A DNA stretch of 60,793 bases from Candidatus Baltobacteraceae bacterium (GCA_036489885.1 DASXEW010000002.1:96111-156903); one strand, 5' to 3'. Positions 17,233-27,410 are shown, numbered from the stretch's first letter. Notes: generated by a model from the sequence alone, not told the origin. A program made the numbers and translations.

Positions 17233-18212
17233 ACGTTGTAGTAGCGTTCGTCATCGATGGCGTACGGGAAGCGGCCGTTGCGAAACGCCCGGCAAAGATC
17301 CCGAACGGCATCTTCGATCGTCCGGCGTGGTTGAAATCCAAGCACGCGCGCGATCTTCTCCGACTCGACGCGATACGAACGGTTGTCGTTCGTCGGGGTG
17401 GTTTCGATCGCAATCGGCGCCAAATCCGGAAGCTCGTGCTCGACGACGCTCTTCACGATCTCGGCCAGCCGCGCCAGCGTGTGATTCTGATAACCGACAT
17501 TGAAGATTTCGCCCGCGACCTTGGCGGCCGGTTCGTCGAGAATGTCGACGTATAGATCGGTCACGTCTTCGATATGGATGTTCGGGCGCGTCTGGGTGCC
17601 GCCGAAAACCGTAATCTTCCGTTTGTTGACCGCATGATTGGTCAAAATATTGACCGAGAGATCGAAACGCATGCGCGTCGAAAAGCCGCAAACCGTCGCC
17701 GGCCGTAAGACGATGACGGTGAAATCGGGGCTCTGCGCCGCGAGCGCAACCGGTTCGCACAACGCTTTATATTTCGAGTAATCTGTGAGCGGCCGCAGCG
17801 GATGTTCTTCCGTCACGCGCTCGGCTTCACTGACGCCGTAAACCGAGCTGGACGAGACGAAGACGAAACGGCGCACGCCCGCGCGCTTACTTTCCTCGAC
17901 GAGCGGCTCGAACGCGTCAAAGTTGATCGACTTTGCAAGCAAAGGATCGAGCTCGAAGGACGGATCGTTGGAGATGCACGCCAGATGGATGACGGTATCA
18001 CAGCCTTCGAGTGCCCGGCGGATCGCGTCGCGATCGCGGAGATCGCCTTCGACCTCGCGTAAACCGGCTGCACCGTGCAAGCTAGCGAGCGGATCGTGAC
18101 CGAAGTAGTACGTATCGAGCACGGTGACGGCGTCACCACGTCCAAGCAGCTTGGGGACGAGCATCGCGCCCACATAACCCGCGCCACCGGTAACTAGCAC
18201 CTTCCGGCTCAT
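17172..18212 (-). CDS. NAD-dependent nucleotide-sugar epimerase/dehydratase (extended SDR)
   Basis: 346 aa. Rossmann motif TGGAGYVGAMLVPKL at the N terminus, VFVSSSSVYG for the catalytic Ser/Thr position, active-site YSKYK (YxxxK, near residue 144), and a sugar-binding half with RPATVCGFSTRMRFDLSVN and NVGYQNHTL. Proteins of this kind epimerise or dehydrate NDP-hexoses or NDP-heptoses. The C terminus (RYYNVQLMK) is typical, then a tail overlaps the LIC12192-like gene on the other strand. One base separates its start from the upstream epimerase stop. Confidence 0.9.
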   Translation of the reverse strand: MSRKVLVTGGAGYVGAMLVPKLLGRGDAVTVLDTYYFGHDPLASLHGAAGLREVEGDLRDRDAIRRALEGCDTVIHLACISNDPSFELDPLLAKSINFDAFEPLVEESKRAGVRRFVFVSSSSVYGVSEAERVTEEHPLRPLTDYSKYKALCEPVALAAQSPDFTVIVLRPATVCGFSTRMRFDLSVNILTNHAVNKRKITVFGGTQTRPNIHIEDVTDLYVDILDEPAAKVAGEIFNVGYQNHTLARLAEIVKSVVEHELPDLAPIAIETTPTNDNRSYRVESEKIARVLGFQPRRTIEDAVRDLCRAFRNGRFPYAIDDERYYNVQLMKGAKARTNGSALAASG

Positions 18213-18213
18213 C

Positions 18214-19233
18214 TTACGCTCCTACCGTTTGGGTCGAACCCAGTCTCTCGAACCAGGTCTTCGTTGCTTTTTCAATCGAGTCGGGATCCCACAGCGGAGC
18301 ATCGCGCCAAGCATCGATAGCCTGCAGCATCCCGGCGACCCCGTCCTCGAACCGTACCTGCGGCCTCCAATGCAATTCTCGCGCGATCTTCGACGTGTCG
18401 GCGAACGTGCAATCCGGTTCTCCCGGCCGCTTGGGAATGTGCACCACGTCGCCGCCGAGCAGCTCGACGAGCCGATTGATGCTTTGCGTCGCACCTGACC
18501 CGACGTTATAGATTTGATTGGCCGGACCACCGCGTTCGAGGACTGCAGCCGCCGTGACAAACGCGTCAACAACGTCGGAAACGAACGTGAAGTCGCGGGT
18601 TTGTTTTCCGTCACCGACGACGGTATAGGGTTTTCCGGCGAGCTTCTGCGCCAGAAAGACGCCGAAGACCGCACCGTACGTTCCGGTCGTGCGCGAACGT
18701 GGTCCGTACACATTGAACAGCCGCAGCGACGTCGTCGAAATGCCGTACACTTTGCCCCAGTGCAGGACGATTTGCTCGCCGAGCAGTTTCGTGAGCGCAT
18801 ACGGATATTGAGGCCGGAGTTCGGCAGCTTCGGACGTCGGATAGGAATCAGGAATCCCATAACACGACGAGGAGGCGGCGTACACAATACGCGGGACGCC
18901 GGCGTCGCGCGCTGCCTCAACGACCGCGAACGTTCCGTCGACGTTTGCCCGGAAGTAATCCTCGGGGCGCTCGATCGACGGCACGATGTCGGCCAAACCC
19001 GCAAGATGAAAGACGACGGCTGCATCGCGGAAAAGCTTGCGCATCTCATCGAGCGCACCGGCGATGTCGAGCTGAACGAGCGTTGCGTGCCCGCTGCGGA
19101 TCGCCGCATCGAGATTGCTTCGACGCCCCGTACGCAGATTGTCGATGACGGTGACGTCGGCGCCGTCCGCAACAAGACGATCGACGAGGTGGCTGCCGAT
19201 AAAGCCGGCACCTCCGGTTACTATGGCACGCAT
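18214..19233 (-). CDS. NAD-dependent nucleotide-sugar epimerase, UDP-glucose 4-epimerase-like (extended SDR)
   Basis: 339 aa from the ATG at 19233, which places the cofactor motif [15 protein letters not shown] at the N terminus; an ATG six codons upstream would overlap the SIS gene. Further motifs: [10 protein letters not shown], active-site YALTK (near 145), [11 protein letters not shown] and [13 protein letters not shown]. The sequence is close to WbpP/GalE-like epimerases, so 4-epimerisation is plausible, but the substrate may be an unusual sugar given the neighbouring GmhA-like isomerase. Confidence 0.9.
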   Translation of the reverse strand: MRAIVTGGAGFIGSHLVDRLVADGADVTVIDNLRTGRRSNLDAAIRSGHATLVQLDIAGALDEMRKLFRDAAVVFHLAGLADIVPSIERPEDYFRANVDGTFAVVEAARDAGVPRIVYAASSSCYGIPDSYPTSEAAELRPQYPYALTKLLGEQIVLHWGKVYGISTTSLRLFNVYGPRSRTTGTYGAVFGVFLAQKLAGKPYTVVGDGKQTRDFTFVSDVVDAFVTAAAVLERGGPANQIYNVGSGATQSINRLVELLGGDVVHIPKRPGEPDCTFADTSKIARELHWRPQVRFEDGVAGMLQAIDAWRDAPLWDPDSIEKATKTWFERLGSTQTVGA

Positions 19234-19240
19234 CGGCACT

Positions 19241-19840
19241 CTATCCGGCAATCGCCGACGCGTTGACGCTCCGCGTCGCGTACAGCTCGATGCGCTCGCG
19301 GAGCGCCAAAGCGATCGCGTGGTTGAGGATCAGGTGACCGTCCTCTTGCTGCCCGATCCGATCGGCCGGAACGATCACGCACATGTCGGCAGAAACTGCG
19401 AGCTTGCCGCCGGGCTGTCCGCACAGTCCGATCGTCAGCGCACCGAACTCTTTCGCGTAGGAAACGGCGCGCAAAATGTTTACGGAATTGCCGGAGCCCG
19501 AAAGCGCAATGAGCACATCGCCCTTCCTCAGGTGCGTACGCAGCGGCTCGACAAAGATTTCCTCGTATTCGAGGTCGTTCGCAATCGCGGTGACGAGCGG
19601 GACATTGTCGGTGAGCGCCATTGCACGAAAGCGCGGCTGACCGTCGACAAGCGTGCATTTGCACAGGTCGTTCATCATGTGCGAGGCCGTGGCTGCGCTG
19701 CCACCATTGCCGATGATCCAGACGTTCTTGTCCCAGCGCCAAGCGTCGAACAGCGCGCCGACGACCCGGCGCACGTCGTCACGGGAAAGCGCGCGCAGGG
19801 CGCGCTCCATCTCGGCGAGGTAGCGCTCGACCATATCCAT
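19241..19840 (-). CDS. SIS-domain sugar-phosphate isomerase, phosphoheptose isomerase (GmhA)-like
   Basis: 199-aa GmhA-like isomerase. [20 protein letters not shown] (near residue 40) and [20 protein letters not shown] (near 110) are the two phosphate-binding blocks, and [14 protein letters not shown] (near 164) carries the conserved Glu and His of GmhA. GmhA converts sedoheptulose 7-phosphate to heptose 7-phosphate, the first step before kinase, phosphatase and nucleotidyltransferase. Those other activities lie in the adjacent operon. Also reminiscent of the LmbN-type isomerase of octose synthesis. Substrate is inferred only. Confidence 0.88.
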   Translation of the reverse strand: MDMVERYLAEMERALRALSRDDVRRVVGALFDAWRWDKNVWIIGNGGSAATASHMMNDLCKCTLVDGQPRFRAMALTDNVPLVTAIANDLEYEEIFVEPLRTHLRKGDVLIALSGSGNSVNILRAVSYAKEFGALTIGLCGQPGGKLAVSADMCVIVPADRIGQQEDGHLILNHAIALALRERIELYATRSVNASAIAG

Positions 19841-19904
19841 ATCAGTAAGAATATCGGTGAAAGGGACCCCGACCGTTATCCGGCCTGGAAGGGCCCTGGC
19901 GGCC

Positions 19905-21686
19905 TCAGGCGTGCTGCTCTTCGCCCGGAAAGACGAAGGTGGGCGGATACGGATACTTCATGCCGCTTGGTCGCTGAGCCACGACGCGAAGGGTGTTTTC
20001 CCGTAGCTTTACGAGCGCGGGCCGATCTCGAAGTGGAAACTGCTCGAAAATGGCCGCGAGGTGCTCGCGTGCCGCTTCTCCGGCAACGGCCGTCGTTCCA
20101 AAGTTCGAAGCGTCGGTTCGACAGGTAAATTCGCAACTGAAATGGTTGACGTGAACGATGTCGACGTGCTTTGCAAAGCGCAGATAGATCTCATAGTCGT
20201 TGAAAATCGAGGTTTCATCGTAGTAGCCGAGCGTCTCGTAGAGATCTCGCCGTACCAACATACTCATGGCAGCAATCCATGGAGAGAACAGGATTCCAGT
20301 GGGATCGATCGTCTGGCTCAGAACCGTTGCATTGTAGCCGATTAGCTTGAGCGAGCCGTCTTCGAGCCGCCGCATATAGCGTGCCAGCGTGTTCGTGTGC
20401 GCGACCGGAGATCCGGAGCCCTCCGTCGCCTCGACGAGCCGCTCGATGAAATCCGGGAAGATCCGATCGTCGTCCGAGAAGGCACAAATATATCTGCCGG
20501 TGGCCACGCGCAATCCCTTATTGAGCACGTGCATAACACCGACGTTTTCAGGCAGGTCGATGAGACGCACGTTAAACCGCGAAACTTCGTTGCAGATGTC
20601 ACCGACCGGCGTTCCTGCGTCGTTCACGACGATGCATTCGATATTCGGGTACGTCTGTCTCACAACACACGCAAGGGCTTCGCGTAGTTCGTCCGGCCGG
20701 TTGTACGTTGTTATGACGACGGAGACGAGCGGGGCTTCGCGGTCCGTCCAATCGATGCCGGACGGTCGCAGCGCCGGCGGCATGCGGACATTTGAAGCGC
20801 GACACGATGCCGATCTGCCAACCGAACGGAGCAAAGCTTTGAAGAGGCCGCGACCATCCCAGGGCTCGTAGATCTCGGCGCGCGCGATGAACTCTGCAGC
20901 ACCGCTCGTCGAGGTAACGACGAGCGGGAAACCTCGCTCGGCGAAGGCGATTGCCGCGGAGGGATCGCTTGGCGCAGGGACGACGACGCACGAAGCCGTC
21001 GACAACAACTCTGGAACACGGCGATCGGTCGCGCCGATAAAATGCGCGCGAACGTCTACCTGCTCGCCCTCAGCGCAAACGATCCATGTTTCGGCATGCA
21101 ATTCTTCGAGCGCGAAACCGACGATGGCCAGTCGATCCGGCGGCGTCTCCGGCGCCCAAACGACAACGCGCATTTGTTGCGACGGTTGCCACGTAACGTC
21201 CGGAATCGCCGCAGGCGCAACGGCGAGATCCCATTCGGAAGACCGGCATCCGAAGGTATTGGTGAAGCGATCGCAATCGCTGACGCTTCGGAAGAGTTGC
21301 GCGGGCACTAGCGCGATGAATTCACGCAACAGCGCTCTGAGCTCGGGTGGAACGGTAATCGTTGTGCTCAGTGGTTTGCCGTTGACGACTAAAGAGCCGT
21401 CCGCCATCGAGGCAAACAATCGAAGCCGGTCATCCATCCCCATGTTGTGCTGCAGAATGTGCAACGCAGGACCTTCGACCGATACGCAGCGGGGATCGTC
21501 CCAAAAAACCATCCCGTAGACCTGAACTCCGTTTTGGCGCGCCTGGACTGCGGCTGGATACGCCTGCGACACGTATTCCATGTCCGCGAAGATCGCGTCG
21601 AATTTTGGATCGCGCAACTGTTGTGCGAACCGCTGAGCCTTCGGACCAAATGTTTGAATCATTGGATCGTACGGATCATCGGCCAA
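19905..21686 (-). CDS. Two-part glycosyltransferase: degenerate GT-B-like half plus C-terminal GT2 (paralogue A)
   Basis: 593 aa. The first 320 residues include [15 protein letters not shown] and [11 protein letters not shown]...IYEPW, which resemble the nucleotide-binding half of a GT4-like glycosyltransferase. From about 330 a GT2 domain begins ([20 protein letters not shown]) with [19 protein letters not shown] (DxD region) and a conserved tail [11 protein letters not shown]. Two paralogues with the same layout lie at 23366-25078 and 31344-33113. Start is uncertain: TTG at 21686 or ATG at 21662. Cytoplasmic, probably transferring two sugars or using one half for recognition. Confidence 0.85.
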   Translation of the reverse strand: MADDPYDPMIQTFGPKAQRFAQQLRDPKFDAIFADMEYVSQAYPAAVQARQNGVQVYGMVFWDDPRCVSVEGPALHILQHNMGMDDRLRLFASMADGSLVVNGKPLSTTITVPPELRALLREFIALVPAQLFRSVSDCDRFTNTFGCRSSEWDLAVAPAAIPDVTWQPSQQMRVVVWAPETPPDRLAIVGFALEELHAETWIVCAEGEQVDVRAHFIGATDRRVPELLSTASCVVVPAPSDPSAAIAFAERGFPLVVTSTSGAAEFIARAEIYEPWDGRGLFKALLRSVGRSASCRASNVRMPPALRPSGIDWTDREAPLVSVVITTYNRPDELREALACVVRQTYPNIECIVVNDAGTPVGDICNEVSRFNVRLIDLPENVGVMHVLNKGLRVATGRYICAFSDDDRIFPDFIERLVEATEGSGSPVAHTNTLARYMRRLEDGSLKLIGYNATVLSQTIDPTGILFSPWIAAMSMLVRRDLYETLGYYDETSIFNDYEIYLRFAKHVDIVHVNHFSCEFTCRTDASNFGTTAVAGEAAREHLAAIFEQFPLRDRPALVKLRENTLRVVAQRPSGMKYPYPPTFVFPGEEQHA

Positions 21687-21693
21687 ATTTCCG

Positions 21694-21710
21694 GCGCCCT
21701 TTACGGGCGC
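21694..21710 (-). terminator. Small intergenic hairpin, possible terminator
   Basis: GCGCCC-TTTAC-GGGCGC forms a perfect 6-bp stem with a 5-base loop in the 30-base gap between the copper-amine-oxidase-N-like gene and glycosyltransferase A. On the minus strand it is followed by a short mixed AAATTT run rather than a clear U tract, so attenuation is only possible. Confidence 0.35.
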
Positions 21711-21716
21711 GTGCGC

Positions 21717-22205
21717 TTAGAAGGCGTCGGAAGTCGAGGAGTCGCTCTGATCCGCTGCGACCGAAGTGTCCGTCGTGAAGACGTTGATCTGCGATTTGCG
21801 CGCGTTGTAGCGAACCTTCGGCCCAAGCGCCCGCTCGAGTGTGCGCGCGGCGACCATCGTTCGTCCGCGGACGGTGAAGGGTGCGTGAGACAGCTTGATG
21901 GTTCGTCCATTCAGCGTTGCCGATTGCGTTCCGAGGTGGAGTTTGAGCGTATCGGCACCCCGGACAACCTCAATCGAACGGCTCGCTTTTTCGTAGCGCA
22001 ATTGCGCACCGAGCACCGTCGTAACAGCGCGGAGCGGCAAGTAGGCTTGCTGATCGATCGTCACGGGCGGAACATCCGAAGCCACACGACGGCCATCGAC
22101 GTCGATCGTCGCGGGACGTGAAAACGCAAGCGTACCCGAAGCGGCCAGTGCGATCGCGCCGGTCGAGAGCAAGGTTCGAAGACTAAGCGGGCGCGGCTTG
22201 TTCAT
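21717..22205 (-). CDS. Secreted copper-amine-oxidase N-terminal-domain-like protein
   Basis: 162 aa. An N-terminal signal sequence (basic MNKPRPLSLRTLL then a hydrophobic STGAIALAASGTLAF) precedes a domain like the stand-alone Cu-amine-oxidase N1 module: YLPLRAVTTVLGAQLRYE, TLKLHLGTQSATLNG, MVAARTLERALGPKVRYN. These beta-rich modules are found in surface and periplasmic proteins and are probably wall or ligand binding. The C terminus is Ser/Thr/Asp-rich. The start at 22205 (23 bases inside ispG) is chosen because the longer frame has no signal peptide. Confidence 0.8.
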   Translation of the reverse strand: MNKPRPLSLRTLLSTGAIALAASGTLAFSRPATIDVDGRRVASDVPPVTIDQQAYLPLRAVTTVLGAQLRYEKASRSIEVVRGADTLKLHLGTQSATLNGRTIKLSHAPFTVRGRTMVAARTLERALGPKVRYNARKSQINVFTTDTSVAADQSDSSTSDAF

Positions 22206-23340
22206 GTCGTCCGATCTCGTGTGCGTAGTCCGGATAGACCTCTGCGATAACCTTTTCGATCTCTTCCCGCAAAGCACCGAGCAGGCGCTCCTCAGGATAG
22301 GTCCCGACCAGGCTACCCCGGCGATAGATGGCACCCTTGCCCTTACCACCGGCAACCCCGACATCTGCCATTTTAGACTCTCCGGGGCCGTTGACGACAC
22401 ATCCCATCACGGCGACTTTCACGGGTGCGGTGTACTCTTTGGCTAGGGCCTCGACGCGCTCGGCTAGGTCGACGACCTCGATCTCGGCCCGGCCACACGA
22501 GGGGCAGGCTGTGATATCGAAGCCTTTTTCGCGCAGACCAAGCGACTTGAGGATCCCCCAGCAAACCGGGACCTCTTCGACTGGGTCGGCCGCCAGCGAG
22601 ACCCGCAAGGTGTCGCCGATGCCTTCCCAGAGCAGAATTCCAAGCCCGATCGCGCTCTTGATCGTCCCATCGCGCGGTAGGCCTGCTTCCGTGATTCCCA
22701 AGTGCAGCGCGTACGGGGTACCGCGTTCCCGGAGCCGCTTATCCATGAGCCGGTACGCGTAGACGGTCGTCTGTACTTCGTGCGCTTTGAGCGAGATCAC
22801 GACATCGGTGTGGCCGAGATCTTCGAGAATTTCGATGTGCCTAACCGCTGATTCGACCATCGCTTCAGGAGTGAGCCCAAGGCGTTCTTCCAGATCTTTC
22901 GCAAGCGACCCTAAGTTGACGCCCACGCGAATCGGCGTCCCGCGCTCGACGGCGAGCTTCACGACTTCGCGCGTCTTCTCCGGATCGGTAATGTTGCCCG
23001 GATTGAGTCGCAGCTTTGCGACGCCGGCTTCGATTGCGGCGAGCGCCATGCGATGATCGAAGTGCACGTCGGCGACGATAGGAACGGGCGAGCGGTTGAC
23101 AATGGCGGGCAGACCCGCGGCGTCTCGAGGATCCTGACACGTGACCCGCACGATCTCGCACCCAGCCATCGCAAGGCCGTAAACTTGTTCGAGCGTCGCA
23201 TCGACGTTCGCCGTGTCGGTGGTCGTCATCGACTGCACCGCGATCGGATGATCGCCGCCGATCCAAACACCCTTAGCATCCGAGACGTCGGTTTTATTCT
23301 TGAGGAAGACAGGCTTCGATTTGCGTCGCAGACGGATCAC
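22183..23340 (-). CDS. ispG: 4-hydroxy-3-methylbut-2-enyl diphosphate synthase (IspG/GcpE)
   Basis: 385 aa; penultimate MEP-pathway enzyme converting MEcPP to HMBPP with a [4Fe-4S] cluster. The TIM-barrel half has GGDHPIAVQSMTTTDT and KLRLNPGNI; the cluster half has the three cysteines in ACPSCGRAEIE (about 281 and 284) and VMGCVVNGPGESK (about 316). GTG start. It follows rseP in many genomes; here a glycosyltransferase separates the two. The secreted protein gene overlaps its 3' end. Confidence 0.97.
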   Translation of the reverse strand: MIRLRRKSKPVFLKNKTDVSDAKGVWIGGDHPIAVQSMTTTDTANVDATLEQVYGLAMAGCEIVRVTCQDPRDAAGLPAIVNRSPVPIVADVHFDHRMALAAIEAGVAKLRLNPGNITDPEKTREVVKLAVERGTPIRVGVNLGSLAKDLEERLGLTPEAMVESAVRHIEILEDLGHTDVVISLKAHEVQTTVYAYRLMDKRLRERGTPYALHLGITEAGLPRDGTIKSAIGLGILLWEGIGDTLRVSLAADPVEEVPVCWGILKSLGLREKGFDITACPSCGRAEIEVVDLAERVEALAKEYTAPVKVAVMGCVVNGPGESKMADVGVAGGKGKGAIYRRGSLVGTYPEERLLGALREEIEKVIAEVYPDYAHEIGRHEQAAPA

Positions 23341-23365
23341 GCGGACATCCCTTCCTTATCGTACC

Positions 23366-25078
23366 TCAAGCATCCGCTCCCGGAACACGTTCCCCCCAGT
23401 CGGCAACAGAGACCGTCGGTGTAAAAACATCGCCAGGCGGCCGAGAGGCGACGCGTTCGAGTGCTTGCTTCCGGAGGGCTTCGACATATGGACGCCCCGG
23501 CGCCGGATGGCGCTCGAAGACGCGTTTCATATCCGCAACGACGTCCTTCTGCCACGTTCGGGACATCTGAGCCCCAGAATCGCGTAGCAACCATTCGGCC
23601 GTCACGTGCGGAACGTGAGTGAAATCCGAGATTTCAGCGAGTCGGATTTGGATTTCTTGATCTCCTACCACGCTGTCGACGTCCCACTTGCCGATCCGCT
23701 CGAATGCCGTGCGCCGAAACATGAGGCCCTGTCCAGCGACCGGCGATGACGAAAACACTTGGGTTCGATCCAGCGGAAAGCAGAACACCGAGCAATTGTA
23801 GCCCGTCGTTTGAAACTCGCCGTTGCGTGCCTTCTCAAAGCGGATGAGCACGTTCGAGTGCGCGACGGAAGCGCCGGTCCGCTCGAGCGCTTCGACGAGC
23901 CGCATGAGGTGATCCGGATAGACCTCGTCGTCGTCAGCCATGACGACAACATATTGGCCGCGCACGAGATCCAGTGCGTAGTTCATCACGGCGAACGTCC
24001 CCTGATTGACCTCGCGTTCGATAACGGAGATGCGCGGATCGATGCCTGCAAAGTCCGCGACGGATTCGCCCGCGTCGTTTACGACTAAGACTTCAAGGTT
24101 TGCGTAGGACTGCGCCGTGACCGACCTCAGTATTCGCGCGAGATCTTTTCGCCGGTTATACGTTGGGATGATGATGCTAACGAGTGGCTCTCGCTCAGGT
24201 ACGCGCGGTCGAGAATCTTCGAGTGCCCTGTGAATAACGTCAAGCGACGGCGGAGATTCGCGAGCCGCGCTGGCACGACTGCCGAGTGCTTCTGCGGTCG
24301 CCGCCCAAATCGAACGATACGACCAGGGCTCGTAGAGCGCGACGCCGTCAGCGACCTCGTGCGCACCACTCGTAGTTGCCGACGCTACGCTCATCCCACG
24401 TGCAGCGAAGGCCTGCGTCCAGCTCGGATCATCGAGAGACGTATCGACAATGCAGAGCGCACGAGAAAGCAGGCCCGGAACGTCCGCCGAGTCGACGTCG
24501 ACGTAACGCGCGCGTTTCGATGAACCTTGGCCGCCCCTGCAAACCACGACGACCGGCGCGTGAAGATCGTGAAGTGCGAACGTGTGGATCGCGCACTTCT
24601 CGGCTGGATAGTCGGGCGCCCAAACGATCACGAGGTCGCGGCCAGCAGCCTTGGTCCACACACCGAGATCGCGGGCGGGATACCAGCGCGCGACGTGCGG
24701 ACGCGCGTACCCGCGCAGCACGCGATGCGCTTCGGCCTCGGTCCAGGAGCGCACGACCAATGCATCTGGAATACGGGAAACGTCCGCAAGCGCAACTTTG
24801 ACCTCCGCTTCATAAACATTGAGCTCTGCGAGCACCCGCCCGCCGACGTTCAACGATCCCGAACCAATCGCGTCGAACACGAAGCGCCGTCGATCGTAGT
24901 CGCCTTCAATGAAGGCGTGTGACAATTCGTACGCCAACGCCGCTCGACGATCCGGTATGAGAAACATCGCGGCGAATACTTCACCTGCGCGCCGCGCGGC
25001 TGCAATATCGAAATACGCCGTCGGAATCACTTCCTGGGCCACAACGAAAACGTGTGTATCACCGAGTTGTGCTGCCAC
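23366..25078 (-). CDS. Two-part glycosyltransferase: degenerate GT-B-like half plus C-terminal GT2 (paralogue B)
   Basis: 570 aa with a GTG start, shorter at the N terminus than its paralogues. The N half has VIVWAPDYPAEKCAIH and ATTSGAHEVADGVALYEPW; the GT2 half begins PLVSIIIPTYNRRKDLARIL and carries NDAGE and VVMADDDEVYPDHLMRL. The C-terminal FTPTVSV corresponds to the PPTFVF/LPTFYM tail of the others. Inserted between rseP and ispG with only 24-35 bases on each side, it is likely transcribed with the housekeeping operon. Confidence 0.85.
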   Translation of the reverse strand: MAAQLGDTHVFVVAQEVIPTAYFDIAAARRAGEVFAAMFLIPDRRAALAYELSHAFIEGDYDRRRFVFDAIGSGSLNVGGRVLAELNVYEAEVKVALADVSRIPDALVVRSWTEAEAHRVLRGYARPHVARWYPARDLGVWTKAAGRDLVIVWAPDYPAEKCAIHTFALHDLHAPVVVVCRGGQGSSKRARYVDVDSADVPGLLSRALCIVDTSLDDPSWTQAFAARGMSVASATTSGAHEVADGVALYEPWSYRSIWAATAEALGSRASAARESPPSLDVIHRALEDSRPRVPEREPLVSIIIPTYNRRKDLARILRSVTAQSYANLEVLVVNDAGESVADFAGIDPRISVIEREVNQGTFAVMNYALDLVRGQYVVVMADDDEVYPDHLMRLVEALERTGASVAHSNVLIRFEKARNGEFQTTGYNCSVFCFPLDRTQVFSSSPVAGQGLMFRRTAFERIGKWDVDSVVGDQEIQIRLAEISDFTHVPHVTAEWLLRDSGAQMSRTWQKDVVADMKRVFERHPAPGRPYVEALRKQALERVASRPPGDVFTPTVSVADWGERVPGADA

Positions 25079-25113
25079 GGCATCGGCGCCGGGACCGAAC
25101 GGCCGGGCTCTTC

Positions 25114-26256
25114 TCAGAGAGCCCCTCTTCCGGCGACGAGCCGCACGATGTCATGATACGTAACCAGCACCATCAAGATCATCAGTGCCGCGAAACCGGC
25201 AAAGTGTACGACCGCTTCCTTTTCCGGATCGACCGGCTTGCCGCGCAAGAACTCAGCGATGATGAATGCACCTCGACCACCGTCGAGCGCCGGAATCGGA
25301 AGAAAATTAAAGATTCCGAGCGAGATCGAGAGTTGCGCCGCAAGCATGAAGTACGGACCCCATCCGAGGTTCTGAACCTGACCACTGATTGCAGCGATTC
25401 CGACCGGCCCCGCTAGGCCGCCGATAGCATGCTGCGGCGACGTGACGAGCGCAGCAAGTACGCCGAGCTGCATCACGAGAAAGAACCAAAACGAGCCGCC
25501 GGCATCTGCAAGCGCTTCCGTGAGGCCGGCGCGCTGAGCCTGTTGCCGCGGAGCAAAACCGAGCAACCCCACGCGTTTGCCGCCGAGCATGCGTTCGACC
25601 GGCGTACCGGTCAGCGTTAGCGTTTGATCGCCCCGTCGCACGACGAGCGTTAAATGTTTGCCGGCCGAGCCGTGAATCGTTTCGACCAGCTGCGCGCCGC
25701 TCTTGATCTGAGTCCCATCGACGCTGACGATCGTGTCACCCGGATGCAATCCCATTTTTATGGCCGGCATGTCGGGTTGTAACGCATCGACCGTGGTCGT
25801 TGCGATCATGCTTCCGAATCCGAGTGCCGCGACGAACAATAAAACCAATGCGACCATGAAATTCGCTATCGGCCCCGCTGCAATGATCGCGAGACGGCGT
25901 ACCGGCGACTTGGCCTGGAAGTTCTCCTCGTCGTCGCTTTCGGCTTCGGATAAGTAGCGGCGTTGCTGAACCGCCTCGTTCGTTTTCCCGTCCTCACCCT
26001 GCATCGCGCAGTAGCCGCCGATCGGAAAAAGATTCAAACGATAGTTCGTTCCGCTGCGCGGCGACGTCCACTTGAGAAGCGTTGGTCCCATCCCGAGAGC
26101 AAAATCGTTGACCCGCACTTTATTCCACCGGGCAACGATGAAGTGCCCGAGCTCGTGCAGTACGACCAGCACCGAGAGCATCACCAAGAAGACGACAACC
26201 TTGCCGACGGCCGCGAAGCTGGGTAATGCAAGGGACAAGGCGAGATGCTGCTCCAC
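25114..26256 (-). CDS. rseP: RIP metalloprotease RseP (site-2 protease, M50)
   Basis: 380-aa intramembrane zinc protease that cleaves anti-sigma factors or signal-peptide remnants. The zinc motif VVLHELGHFIVARW lies in the first membrane helix (near residue 35), a PDZ domain covers about 165-235 (GLHPGDTIVSVDGTQI), and NFLPIPALDGGRGAFI near 315 supplies the third zinc ligand Asp. Four membrane segments are apparent. The GTG start shares one base with the dxr stop (TAGTG), so the genes are co-translated. Confidence 0.95.
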   Translation of the reverse strand: MEQHLALSLALPSFAAVGKVVVFLVMLSVLVVLHELGHFIVARWNKVRVNDFALGMGPTLLKWTSPRSGTNYRLNLFPIGGYCAMQGEDGKTNEAVQQRRYLSEAESDDEENFQAKSPVRRLAIIAAGPIANFMVALVLLFVAALGFGSMIATTTVDALQPDMPAIKMGLHPGDTIVSVDGTQIKSGAQLVETIHGSAGKHLTLVVRRGDQTLTLTGTPVERMLGGKRVGLLGFAPRQQAQRAGLTEALADAGGSFWFFLVMQLGVLAALVTSPQHAIGGLAGPVGIAAISGQVQNLGWGPYFMLAAQLSISLGIFNFLPIPALDGGRGAFIIAEFLRGKPVDPEKEAVVHFAGFAALMILMVLVTYHDIVRLVAGRGAL

Positions 26257-27410
26257 TAGCGCGCGACAACTCCTAACTCGCGGACGAGTCCTTCGGCCAG
26301 GTGACGTGCGCGCGCGTCGGCGCCACGCACGGAATCAAGCGAAAGCTCTTCGGGTGCGACGTCTTCGAGGACCGATTCGACGACCTCCGGGATGCGCGTG
26401 AAACCGATCCGGCCCTCGACGAAAGCTTGGACTGCAATCTCGTTCGCCGCGGAGAGCGCCGCGGGCGCAGTTCCGCCGCGTTCGAGTGCTCGATACGCAA
26501 GCCGCAGACACGGGAAGCGGTCCTGATCCGGCCGTTCGAAACGCAGCGCGATTGCATCCTCTTCTTCGCGAGCGCCAAGCGCAGTAAGCGCATCGACATT
26601 ACGCGCGTCCGGCCACAGCGACGTATCTTCCAACCGATCCGGATACGCGAGCGCATAGCCGATTGGGACGCGCATGTCGGGCGGACAGAGCTGCGCTTTG
26701 ACCGCCCCGTCAGTAAAGATTGCGAGCCCGTGCGCAACGCTCGTGCGGTGCACGAGGACGTCGATGCGATCCCACGGCATCTCGAACAAACGGCTCGCCT
26801 CGATGACTTCTAAACCTTTGTTCATCAGCGTCGCCGAATCAATCGTGTTCTTGGTTCCCATGCGCCAGGTCGGATGTGCGAGCGCGTCCTCGACGGTCAC
26901 GTTTTCCATGTCTTGCGCTGTTTTGTCCCAAAACGGTCCGCCCGACGCCGTGAGGACAAGGCGCGCGATTCGCTCCTTCGGCTCGCCGACCAAACACTGA
27001 AAGAGTGCGCTGTGTTCCGAATCGACCGGCAAGATGTGTGAGCCGCTTTGCGCAGCTTCACGCAACAGCAGCTCGCCCGCTGCTACGATCAGCTCTTTGT
27101 TTGCAACCGCAACGTCGATGCCCCGCGCGACCGCTGCGAAGACTGCGTCGAACGCGACGGCGCCATCGGTTGCTGCCAATACGACGTCGGCCCCACTCTC
27201 CGTTGCAACGCGCATCAATCCGCGCGTCCCGCCGTCATCTTTTAGCGACATGACGCCGACTTCGAACTTCTCGGCTTGCTCACGCAACAGCTCGGCATTT
27301 CGTCCCGCCGCCAAGCCGACGACTTGGAAACGATCGCGATGCCGGCTGATGACGTCGAGGGCCTGACGCCCGATCGATCCGGTCGACCCAAGAATAGCGA
27401 CGCGTTTCAC
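26256..27410 (-). CDS. dxr: 1-deoxy-D-xylulose 5-phosphate reductoisomerase
   Basis: 384 aa; commits DXP to the MEP isoprenoid pathway using NADPH and a divalent metal. N-terminal NADPH loop KRVAILGSTGSIGRQALDVI; metal/substrate motifs LPVDSEHSALFQCL (near 145) and TASGGPFWD, MGTKNTIDSATLMNKGLEVIEA (near 208). The GTG start overlaps the cdsA stop (GTGA, 27407-27410) and puts the cofactor loop at the N terminus; the upstream in-frame extension is only antisense-like sequence over cdsA. Confidence 0.97.
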   Translation of the reverse strand: MKRVAILGSTGSIGRQALDVISRHRDRFQVVGLAAGRNAELLREQAEKFEVGVMSLKDDGGTRGLMRVATESGADVVLAATDGAVAFDAVFAAVARGIDVAVANKELIVAAGELLLREAAQSGSHILPVDSEHSALFQCLVGEPKERIARLVLTASGGPFWDKTAQDMENVTVEDALAHPTWRMGTKNTIDSATLMNKGLEVIEASRLFEMPWDRIDVLVHRTSVAHGLAIFTDGAVKAQLCPPDMRVPIGYALAYPDRLEDTSLWPDARNVDALTALGAREEEDAIALRFERPDQDRFPCLRLAYRALERGGTAPAALSAANEIAVQAFVEGRIGFTRIPEVVESVLEDVAPEELSLDSVRGADARARHLAEGLVRELGVVAR

